A DNA stretch of 5,533 nucleotides from contig CALNCU010000148.1 of the NCBI GenBank assembly GCA_937875395.1, positions 1-5,533 on the forward strand. Direction: 5' to 3'. The notes under the pieces were generated by a model. That model did not search any database, was not told the DNA's origin, and was given only the letters and a program-made list of their open reading frames with translations. The stretch is from an uncultured Armatimonadota bacterium. GTDB taxonomy: Bacteria; Armatimonadota; UBA5829; DTJY01. The translations under genes and the position numbers were made by a program. Of the stretch, positions 1-5,341 are shown in pieces (position 1 is the stretch's first letter; the number at the start of each line of letters is the position of its first letter).

Positions 1-3
1 ATG

Positions 4-141
4 CTTCGGCAGCGGCGTGCCAAGGCACTCTGCGACCGAAGTATCTCCCCGTGGGTTGATGCACCTTACTTTGGCAGCGGCGCCTGCGGTTCTGCGACCG
101 GAGTATCTCCCCGGGGTTGGATGTCCATTGCTTTGGCAGCG
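4..141. repeat. Degenerate tandem repeat, 62-65 bp period, about 2.2 copies, each able to fold into a hairpin
   Basis: Units begin at 4, 69 and 131, each with CTTYGGCAGCG; the third is only a short stub. A second conserved block, TCTGCGACCGRAGTATCTCCCC, lies at 29-50 and 91-112. The inverted arms CTTCGG (4-9) and CCGAAG (36-41) pair perfectly in unit 1. In unit 2 the arms CTTTGG (69-74) and CCGGAG (97-102) still pair as RNA if G-U pairs are allowed. The sequence between the arms differs: unit 1 holds the inner palindrome GTGCCAAGGCAC (17-28), while unit 2 holds unrelated GC-rich sequence. The block lies just beyond the stop codon of the oxidoreductase gene and may run past the left edge. On the minus strand it reads GGGGAGATACTTCGGTCGC, which resembles dispersed intergenic repeats I recall from environmental bacterial genomes; that resemblance is from memory and not checked. 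Confidence 0.75.
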
Positions 142-197
142 ATGCTTCCGGCTTGGCGGTATTGAAATTTACTCTGCAGAGAAGCGCCTGTTTTAGA

Positions 198-1481
198 TTA
201 CGGGCAGATACCCTGGGCTTCCAATACTGCCTGTATCTCTGCTGCATCAAGCTCCCTTGGGAGAATGGATTTTCTTGCTGCAAGCGCTGCCGCCGTCCCG
301 GCTGCCTGTCCTATGCTTGCGCATATGGGCATCACCCGGAAGTTGGAATGCGCCTTGTGAGTGCCGGAGATGCATCGCCCGGCAAGGAGCAGCCCTTCAA
401 CCTCTTTTGGCAGCAGGCACCTGTAAGGGATGGTATAGCCGTTTCTCTGTTTAAAGTGGTACTGCGCGCCGTTTGCATCCAGCCCGGCGCCGTCAACGTT
501 ATGTATGTCAAAGTTGAACTGGGAATGGGTGACCACCCAATCATCAAATATGCGGGCCTCTTGAAGATCATCTTCCGTTAACGTGTATTCCCCTGCAAAG
601 TGTCTTGTCTCCCTTACACCCATCTGGGAGGCGCTGGAGATAATGTAGCACTTCTCAAAACCAGGGACAAACCTGCGCAGAAAATCTACAATAACGTCTA
701 TCTGTCCGCGGCAGATGTATTCTGCCTTTGTAAGATCGTTGGCGCTGGTGCCGTCAATGTTGGTGCAGTTTGTCATGTTTACCGTTACCACGTCCGGCAG
801 GCTTGCCTTGTAGAGAAGTACATGCCCCGCCGGGTGCGGGAGATGCTTTCTGCCCAGTTTCTGAACCATGCCAAGGGGAACGGGGCGTTCATCTTCAAAT
901 GCGCAGGGGAGTACGGCCCGGTCAAGGTCTACACCCGCCACCTTGAACATAAGCGTTACGGGCTGCATTTTGCCGTCTTCTTCCCGTCCCTTATAGAAAG
1001 GCACGCCCGCCCTGGCGGCAAGGTCTCCGTCTCCGGTTGCATCTACAACCACCTTTGCAAGAAACGCCCGCCTCCCGGATTTGCTCTCTGTTACAATGCC
1101 CTTTACACGGCGCCCATCCATCACGGGCTGGGAGATAAAGTTGTAGAGATAGAGCTCTACGCCCGCCTCTCGGAGCATATCAAGCATCACGGTTTTAAGC
1201 TTTTCCGGGTTGATTACCCTGCGGTTCTCGCTTAGATCGTGGGAACGCTCAATTATCTCCTCAAAGAATCCCGGCTCCGTCCTGCCCGCCCAATGGCTCA
1301 TAAGGCCGGTTGTGGCTACCCCGCCTACAGATCCGCTTTGCTCTATAAGTATGGTTCTAGCGCCCTCTCTGGCGGCGCATATTGCCGCAGAGAGGCCCGC
1401 CGGGCCGGCTCCGGCTACTACTACATCTGCATCTTTTTCTACCGGTATCTTCTTTTCCGGCTCTGTTACGTACGCTTGCAT
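198..1481 (-). CDS. FAD-dependent oxidoreductase (FAD_oxidored / PF12831-like), 427 aa
   Basis: This is a probable flavoprotein oxidoreductase with a Rossmann-type FAD fold. In the 427-aa form, the dinucleotide-binding motif GAGPAG is at residues 24-29. It is followed by the acidic residue E47, which would bind the ribose of FAD, and by SVGGVATTG at about 51-59. The second FAD motif DATGDGD is at about 147-153. The block GVRETR (288-293), the signature AGRCISGTHKAH (367-378) with FRVMP after it, and GQAAGTAAA (391-399) are the C-terminal hallmarks of PF12831 proteins. The length is normal for the family and the gene appears intact. No signal peptide is visible, so a cytoplasmic location is likely. 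The start at 1481 is preferred over an in-frame ATG at 1493 because GGAG lies 6 nt upstream of it, whereas the earlier ATG has no good ribosome binding site. The gene follows the glycosidase-like gene after a 166-bp gap containing two hairpins. Family members are often encoded next to polysaccharide-degradation genes, but the substrate and electron acceptor are unknown. Confidence 0.9.
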   Translation of the reverse strand: MQAYVTEPEKKIPVEKDADVVVAGAGPAGLSAAICAAREGARTILIEQSGSVGGVATTGLMSHWAGRTEPGFFEEIIERSHDLSENRRVINPEKLKTVMLDMLREAGVELYLYNFISQPVMDGRRVKGIVTESKSGRRAFLAKVVVDATGDGDLAARAGVPFYKGREEDGKMQPVTLMFKVAGVDLDRAVLPCAFEDERPVPLGMVQKLGRKHLPHPAGHVLLYKASLPDVVTVNMTNCTNIDGTSANDLTKAEYICRGQIDVIVDFLRRFVPGFEKCYIISSASQMGVRETRHFAGEYTLTEDDLQEARIFDDWVVTHSQFNFDIHNVDGAGLDANGAQYHFKQRNGYTIPYRCLLPKEVEGLLLAGRCISGTHKAHSNFRVMPICASIGQAAGTAAALAARKSILPRELDAAEIQAVLEAQGICP

Positions 1482-1487
1482 TCTAAT

Positions 1488-1491
1488 CTCC
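1488..1491 (-). promoter_or_regulatory. Ribosome binding site that decides the oxidoreductase start
   Basis: On the minus strand GGAG occupies 1491-1488, followed by a 6-nt spacer (ATTAGA) and ATG at 1481-1479. The GGAG overlaps the upstream in-frame ATG (1493-1491). That upstream ATG is preceded only by AACTGAATT, with no purine-rich site. Position 1481 is therefore the better start, shortening the longest reading by four residues. Confidence 0.7.
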
Positions 1492-1526
1492 ATAATTCAG
1501 TTCAGTTTATGTAAAGGGCGCACGGC

Positions 1527-1544
1527 CGCCGGATTCTTCCGGCG
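1527..1544 (-). other. Short GC-rich hairpin in the leader of the oxidoreductase gene
   Basis: The arms CGCCGGA (1527-1533) and TCCGGCG (1538-1544) are perfectly complementary over 7 bp with a 4-nt loop. On the minus strand it lies about 46 bp upstream of the start at 1481. It is followed by GCCGTGCGCCCTTTACATAAAC, which has no real T-run, so it is not a standard intrinsic terminator. It could be a leader structure or a second weak terminator, or it may simply reflect GC-rich sequence. The function is not determinable here. Confidence 0.45.
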
Positions 1545-1611
1545 CCGGTTGCATTGTGTCCGCAGGCGGTTATTATGACGCACCTTTCGGGCGAATTTTT
1601 AATATGGGAGG

Positions 1612-1641
1612 GGCGGCCCGTACCGGGAAATACGGGCCGCC
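1612..1641 (-). terminator. Strong hairpin just after the glycosidase-like gene, probable transcription end or 3'-stabilising structure
   Basis: The arms 1612-1622 (GGCGGCCCGTA) and 1631-1641 (TACGGGCCGCC) form a perfect 11-bp stem with an 8-nt loop. It starts 6 bp beyond the stop codon (1650-1648) of the 698-aa gene. On the minus strand the following bases are CCTCCCATATTAAAAATTC. They are AT-rich only after about 6 nt and lack a run of T, so this is not a textbook rho-independent terminator. The position and stem strength still make transcript termination or protection of the mRNA 3' end the likeliest role. It separates the upstream three-gene unit from the oxidoreductase gene. Confidence 0.6.
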
Positions 1642-1647
1642 GGGATG

Positions 1648-3744
1648 TTACTGCCTGCCGCCTTTTATCTCATAAACGGCAGCTGCAAGAGGCGCAAGTT
1701 TGAAACTTACCTTGCCGCCTTTCACACTTATGCCTTCTTTGTTTGCTCCGTCTGCAAGACAGATGCCTGCAGCATCTGCTATTCCATCTATGGTAAGGGT
1801 GCCGGACTCTGCCTTTCTGGAGTCGTTTGCAACAAAGAGGTATGCCTTGCCGCCCGCCTCTTTTACGGCTGCGTGCAGGGCCTTGTTTGCGTGTGCCCAG
1901 GTTAGCTTGCGTGCAGAGTTGGGGATTATTAGTATCTCTTCCAGGCTCTTTAGCTCTGCCACAGATTTTTTGAGCACTTCCAGGTCCTCCGGGTGCTCTT
2001 TTGTAATCCAGCCCGGTTTGCCGTACTGTCTTTCATCCCAGGAGTAGATGCCTATTCCGTTTGCACCGGAGATTAGAGCCAGGTACATCATGCACCGCAT
2101 CTCTGCAAGATTCGGACGCTTCCACTGGTACTGATCTAAAATAGTCCACACGGGCTTCAGCCCGTCCACTGCATTGACAAGCGCCTCTGTGTGGTAGCTG
2201 ACCGTCCTTAGGGATACAAGCGGTATGGGGTACGGATCGCATGCAACTATGTCTGATCCTTCGGCGGTCTCTGCAAACCTGGTCATATTGTTCTGAACCA
2301 CGTATATGGGCACATTGGGGGATAGAATTTTGGTTGCGTTGTAGCTATCTACAATCTTGGCGAAGGTTCCCCAGGGTTCGTCAAACCCGGCCCAGGAGAT
2401 AAGCGCCGGGTGATCCCTTAGCACGGGCACGTGGCCCAGATGCCCAAAGGTTGTGTTTGCGCCCATCATTACGTAAACGCCTTTTTTCTGAGCTTCGTCC
2501 AGGTATTCCTGCAAATCAGAGTAGTCTGCAATGAGTTTGGATTGAAAACTCTTCCATCTTAGTGCGGATGGCTTTCCAAATACAATATTAAAGCCCATAT
2601 CCGCCGCCTGCGCTAAATCTTCTGCAAGCACGCCGTAGAGTACAAGCGGAAAGATTTTTTTGCCGCTAACGGATATTGAGTTGTCTGCGCCTATCCGCAC
2701 TCTCCCGGAAGGAGCGACGGGGGCTATTCTTGCCGTCTTGGAAAAGACCTGCTTGTTACCGGAATAGACCCTGAGTATCATTGTAAAATGAGCCCTTTTC
2801 CAGGCGGGAGCGTCAACCAGTATAACTTTGCGATTGTAGGAATCAAGGGTTACCCTTTTTACCACACTTGCAGGCCCGGCGGGGTTCTCCATGGTGATTG
2901 CAGCCTCTATGGGGAGCGGCAGACTCTTGTCTATGTGGTCTATACCCACTGCAATCTTGCCCTGCCATTGTAACTGATGGAAGTACGCCTCCATGGCGGG
3001 CGCTTCCCCTATATTGCGCGCCCCCTTGGAGAGACGGATGGCGCCCACGCGGATGTTTTTAACGCCTGTCAGGAAATCTATAGATTTGGATGGGTCTATA
3101 AGCACCGGCTGATCTCCCTCACGGTAGAGGTAGCGGGTACGGTCTAGCCCTCCGTCAACCCATGTCCTTATCACCTTCAAATCCTGGTCGTAAGATATGG
3201 CAAGGTGCACCCATCGGTTTGCAGGAATAGTCACCGCTCCGCCGAACCCTTCCGTATCTGCCGGATGGTACTTTAGCTGTTTGTTATCTGTTGTAAAGAT
3301 TTCATCGGTCGGAAACGTTATCCACGCGTTGCAGAGCTTGTTATCCTTTAGAAGGATATAGAACGATCCAAACTTGACCATAAACTTTCCGCCGGGGTGC
3401 GGCGCCTGGTTCTCCTTCAGATAGAGCCATGCCTCTGCGGTAAATCCGCCGTCAAACTTTATTTTTCCGCCGTCTGCAACGCGTATGTTGCCGTTACCGG
3501 CATCGCCAAAATCAAGGCACTTGCCAAAGTACTGGTCATCCACCACTTTTGCGCCGCGGACAAGGGGCGTAAACACGCCTTTTTTATCTGCAAGCTGGTT
3601 CTTTGCAGGGTCTACCTGCAACAAGAAGATTGTCTTATCATCTGCCTGCATGTTTTGAAGGGGATTGGCTCCCGCCGGGCATGCAATAAGAACGCTCAGC
3701 AGGAGAGCTATTCCCGCTACGCAGGTTTTTACTTTTTTTATCAT
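1648..3744 (-). CDS. Exported LamG-domain protein with glycosidase-like TIM barrel, 698 aa
   Basis: Residues 1-26 form an export signal: basic MIKKVK, then a hydrophobic stretch. It could be cut after AGA-26 by signal peptidase I. It could instead be a lipoprotein signal, because LIAC at 19-22 fits a lipobox with Cys22. Residues about 36-260 look like a concanavalin/LamG-type beta-sandwich (FTAEAWLYL at 101-109, NRWVHLAISYD at 176-186, WVDG at 195-198), probably for glycan binding. After a beta-rich linker, GKKIFPLVLYGV (361-372) opens a probable TIM barrel of the glycosidase-like superfamily. Visible barrel motifs are HPALISWAGFDEPWG (445-459), SDIVACDPYPIP (497-508) and GANGIGIYSWDE (560-571). 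E456 in DEP is a candidate acid/base and E571 a candidate nucleophile, by position only. A small beta domain closes the protein (about 630-694). AAGGA 8 nt before the ATG supports the start. The gene lies 21 bp after a pilin-like gene, and a near-identical C-terminus is encoded at 5342-5533. The substrate and activity are unknown, and a non-catalytic role is possible. Confidence 0.85.
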   Translation of the reverse strand: MIKKVKTCVAGIALLLSVLIACPAGANPLQNMQADDKTIFLLQVDPAKNQLADKKGVFTPLVRGAKVVDDQYFGKCLDFGDAGNGNIRVADGGKIKFDGGFTAEAWLYLKENQAPHPGGKFMVKFGSFYILLKDNKLCNAWITFPTDEIFTTDNKQLKYHPADTEGFGGAVTIPANRWVHLAISYDQDLKVIRTWVDGGLDRTRYLYREGDQPVLIDPSKSIDFLTGVKNIRVGAIRLSKGARNIGEAPAMEAYFHQLQWQGKIAVGIDHIDKSLPLPIEAAITMENPAGPASVVKRVTLDSYNRKVILVDAPAWKRAHFTMILRVYSGNKQVFSKTARIAPVAPSGRVRIGADNSISVSGKKIFPLVLYGVLAEDLAQAADMGFNIVFGKPSALRWKSFQSKLIADYSDLQEYLDEAQKKGVYVMMGANTTFGHLGHVPVLRDHPALISWAGFDEPWGTFAKIVDSYNATKILSPNVPIYVVQNNMTRFAETAEGSDIVACDPYPIPLVSLRTVSYHTEALVNAVDGLKPVWTILDQYQWKRPNLAEMRCMMYLALISGANGIGIYSWDERQYGKPGWITKEHPEDLEVLKKSVAELKSLEEILIIPNSARKLTWAHANKALHAAVKEAGGKAYLFVANDSRKAESGTLTIDGIADAAGICLADGANKEGISVKGGKVSFKLAPLAAAVYEIKGGRQ
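1663..1845 (-). repeat. Copy 1 of a 183-bp near-identical repeat (3' part of the LamG/glycosidase-like gene)
   Basis: This stretch aligns without gaps to 5351-5533. By hand count there are 14 mismatches in 183 bp (about 92% identity), giving 5 changed residues of 61. All 14 mismatches fall in 1663-1778; 1779-1845 (67 bp) is identical in both copies. Similarity stops at the stop-codon side: this copy ends GGRQ and the other ends SK. The repeat probably extends beyond the right edge of the window, since the second gene is cut there. Confidence 0.95.
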
Positions 3745-3752
3745 AAGTTTAA

Positions 3753-3757
3753 TCCTT
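3753..3757 (-). promoter_or_regulatory. Ribosome binding site of the LamG/glycosidase-like gene
   Basis: AAGGA at 3757-3753 on the minus strand stands 8 nt before the ATG at 3744. It lies inside the 21-bp gap after the stop codon of the upstream pilin-like gene, which fits translation from a shared transcript. A second AAGGA-like stretch lies a few bases further upstream, overlapping that stop codon region. Confidence 0.65.
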
Positions 3758-3765
3758 TTCCTTAA

Positions 3766-4449
3766 TTACTTTGGTGCGCGGTTCCATCCCGGGCGGAAGA
3801 TTATGCCGGTTTTTGCGTAATCCCAGCTCCCTTTTTCAGACCCGTGATTCCTGAATTCTACATGGCCGTCACAAAATGCTACGTTCAATCCACCATTGTG
3901 TGTGCTGGACAGCACAGTCTTTGTGTTGCATACGTTTGCCAGCCAGTCTGGATACGGTACGTTGTAACGATCGGCGTCTGAGACAAGGTGCGTCTTTGCT
4001 GCATGCTTCAGCTCTGTAATTTTAAGGGGAGCCCCAAATGCAGAACCCTGCATTGTAATGTTTCCATTCATCCCGTAGGATATCTTATCCTTCGCCCAGC
4101 GGGTAGGGCACTGCAACTCCTTGATATATTTGTCTGCATTTTCTTTGTTGCCGCCCGCGCCCCAGCAGTTGGATAGTTCACTGCCGCTATACCCAAGGTT
4201 TTTGGCAAGCTGGCCCTGCCAGTAGCTCTTGTAAACATGATTTGTCTGCTGTGGTCCGTAGCCGTCCCAATCCTCTGCGTATGCAAGTGTTGCCTGCGCA
4301 ATCTTCTTCAGGTTGCTTATGCACATCTCATCCACTTTGTTTCCCTCTGCCTGTGCCAGCACAGGGAAAAGGACTGCCGCAATTAAGCTTACAGCCGCCA
4401 GAATAGATATGACTTCTGCAAGTGAAATGTTCTTTCTGCTCTTTGACAT
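3766..4449 (-). CDS. H-X9-DG pseudopilin-like protein with degenerate prepilin peptidase site, 227 aa
   Basis: This is a pilin-like envelope protein with one N-terminal membrane helix and an exported globular domain. It aligns collinearly with the neighbouring pilin-like protein at the helix: residues 7-31 (NISLAEV through LFPVL) match GFTLIEL through LFPVF. Glu12 is kept at the +5 position, but the residue before the cut site is Asn7 instead of Gly, and +1 is Ile instead of Phe. The peptidase that trims type IV prepilins normally needs Gly at -1, so this protein is probably not cleaved and would keep its basic N-terminus (MSKSRK). The C-terminal motif is H184 to D194-G195 with nine residues between, as in TIGR04294-type H-X9-DG proteins. 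Shared blocks with the neighbour include LSNCWGAGG (92-100), LQCPTRW (112-118) and YGMNGNIT (125-132). AAAGGA 7 nt upstream supports the start. It lies between the canonical pilin-like gene (38 bp upstream) and the glycosidase-like gene (21 bp downstream), probably in one operon. Confidence 0.85.
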   Translation of the reverse strand: MSKSRKNISLAEVISILAAVSLIAAVLFPVLAQAEGNKVDEMCISNLKKIAQATLAYAEDWDGYGPQQTNHVYKSYWQGQLAKNLGYSGSELSNCWGAGGNKENADKYIKELQCPTRWAKDKISYGMNGNITMQGSAFGAPLKITELKHAAKTHLVSDADRYNVPYPDWLANVCNTKTVLSSTHNGGLNVAFCDGHVEFRNHGSEKGSWDYAKTGIIFRPGWNRAPK

Positions 4450-4456
4450 CTGTTGT

Positions 4457-4462
4457 TCCTTT
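4457..4462 (-). promoter_or_regulatory. Ribosome binding site of the second pilin-like gene
   Basis: AAAGGA at 4462-4457 on the minus strand is followed by a 7-nt spacer and ATG at 4449. The site lies within the 38-bp gap after the upstream pilin-like gene, in which no hairpin or promoter is evident, supporting co-transcription. Confidence 0.65.
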
Positions 4463-4487
4463 CTATCAGCTGGGTAGCCGTAGCGGG

Positions 4488-5255
4488 TTACTTGGCCGGG
4501 CCGTCATACCGGCTGCCGCCCACCTTTAGTATGATGCCGGAGTTTGCATACCTCCAGCCGGCAGATGTGCCCTTTGTGTCGGAACCATAGTTTGCCCACC
4601 TGACATGACCGTCGCAGAACACCAGGTTTATGCCGTTATTGTGCGAACCTGTTGTGTCACAGGCTTTTCCTAACCAGTCTGGCCAGGTGATATTTGGACA
4701 ATATGAGGTTTTGCCTATATCAGCAGCCATAAGCGTTTTGTCGCTGTATGATATTTTGTCAAAATTAATCGGCTCCCCCTGCGCATTCTTGGAACCTGCG
4801 GCTATAGTTATGTTGGCGTTCATCCCGTAGCAGATAGGGAATGTTCTATCCCATCTTGACGGGCACTGCAGCACCTTGACAAACCTGTCGGCATTGTAGC
4901 TGGTGCCGCCTGCGCCCCGGCATTGTGACAAGTTGCCGCCATGGAAGCCCAGGTAGCTTGCAATCTGGCCCATCCAGTAGGTCTTTTGGTAGTTGCTGGT
5001 ATCGGCATCATCAAACCACGCGGGGCCGAAGCCATCGTAATCCTGGGAGTACATAAGCACGGCGTTCCCAATTTGCTTCATGTTGCTTGTGCAGGTGGCC
5101 TGCCGGGCCTTCTCCCTTGCCTTTGCAAAGACCGGGAAGAGGATTGAAGCAAGGATGGCTATTATAGCTATAACAACAAGCAACTCTATAAGTGTGAATC
5201 CGGAATTCTGCCTTTTGCCGGCAGATATGGTATGTTTGCATCTGTACCAGTGCAT
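4488..5255 (-). CDS. Prepilin-like protein with GFTLIE processing site and H-X9-DG domain, 255 aa
   Basis: This is a type IV pilin-like or type II secretion pseudopilin-like protein, inserted in the inner membrane and expected to be cut by a prepilin peptidase. A 19-residue leader (basic, ending KRQNSG) is followed by FTLIE with Glu24 at +5. A hydrophobic helix runs to about residue 43, then AREKARQ. The globular part contains LSQCRGAGG (109-117), LQCPSRW (129-135), YGMNANIT (143-150) and WPDWLGKAC (191-199). The H-X9-DG motif is H205 to D215-G216. Six cysteines in the exported part (112, 131, 142, 186, 199, 214) could form disulfides. An in-frame ATG at 5288 exists, but it sits inside an inverted-repeat arm and has a poor binding site. 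The ATG at 5255 has AAAGGAG 8 nt upstream and is preferred. Such proteins are numerous in Armatimonadota and their individual roles are mostly unknown. A classical pilus role is unproven, as no assembly ATPase, peptidase or secretin gene is present in this window. Confidence 0.9.
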   Translation of the reverse strand: MHWYRCKHTISAGKRQNSGFTLIELLVVIAIIAILASILFPVFAKAREKARQATCTSNMKQIGNAVLMYSQDYDGFGPAWFDDADTSNYQKTYWMGQIASYLGFHGGNLSQCRGAGGTSYNADRFVKVLQCPSRWDRTFPICYGMNANITIAAGSKNAQGEPINFDKISYSDKTLMAADIGKTSYCPNITWPDWLGKACDTTGSHNNGINLVFCDGHVRWANYGSDTKGTSAGWRYANSGIILKVGGSRYDGPAK

Positions 5256-5263
5256 GGCTTTCA

Positions 5264-5270
5264 CTCCTTT
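5264..5270 (-). promoter_or_regulatory. Ribosome binding site that decides the start of the first pilin-like gene
   Basis: AAAGGAG at 5270-5264 on the minus strand, followed by an 8-nt spacer (TGAAAGCC) and ATG at 5255, is the strongest Shine-Dalgarno match in the window. The upstream in-frame ATG at 5288 has only AGG immediately adjacent, which is too close to act well. Confidence 0.8.
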
Positions 5271-5279
5271 AAATGTTTT

Positions 5280-5328
5280 GTATTCCATCCTGCATAGTAC
5301 GGTTAGGTACGGCGGCAGGATGGAATAC
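5280..5328 (-). terminator. Perfect 14-bp inverted repeat between the partial gene and the first pilin-like gene
   Basis: The arms 5280-5293 (GTATTCCATCCTGC) and 5315-5328 (GCAGGATGGAATAC) are exact reverse complements, separated by 21 nt. On the minus strand the structure begins 13 bp after the stop codon of the partial gene. It ends 9 nt before the Shine-Dalgarno site of the pilin-like gene. After the second arm come AAAACATTTAAAGG, with only three T, so a classic intrinsic terminator is not clear. The structure could end or stabilise the upstream transcript, be an RNA processing site, or be a protein-binding palindrome controlling the three genes that follow. The loop contains CCGTAC twice on the minus strand, adding possible inner pairing. 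Confidence 0.6.
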
Positions 5329-5341
5329 CTGTGATTACTCC

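Noticed and set aside
4..141. CRISPR array
   Set aside because: The units are tandem and diverged, with differences spread within the conserved blocks. There are only about two copies, no uniform short repeat with spacers, and no cas gene is present.
172..181. Palindrome CTCTGCAGAG just after the oxidoreductase stop codon, as a terminator
   Set aside because: As a hairpin it allows only a 3-bp stem with a 4-nt loop and no T-run follows it, so it is too weak to call.
117..581. Open frame of 154 codons on the plus strand starting in the repeat block
   Set aside because: It is antisense to the 3' end of the oxidoreductase gene over most of its length, has no recognisable motif and no convincing ribosome binding site.
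600..1235. Open frame of 211 codons on the plus strand
   Set aside because: It lies wholly antisense to the well-supported oxidoreductase gene. The translation shows no recognisable domain and is rich in Cys and His, as expected from reverse reading of another gene.
1482..1611. Promoter for the oxidoreductase gene
   Set aside because: On the minus strand CATAAT near 1572-1577 resembles a -10 box, but no -35 box lies at suitable spacing, so the match is no better than chance.
3397..3765. Open frame of 122 codons on the plus strand over the start of the LamG/glycosidase-like gene
   Set aside because: It is antisense to the signal peptide and LamG region, and its composition is typical of a shadow frame.
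5256..5288. Upstream start extending the first pilin-like protein by 11 residues
   Set aside because: The ATG at 5288 lies in an arm of a perfect inverted repeat and lacks a usable ribosome binding site, whereas the ATG at 5255 has AAAGGAG at ideal spacing.
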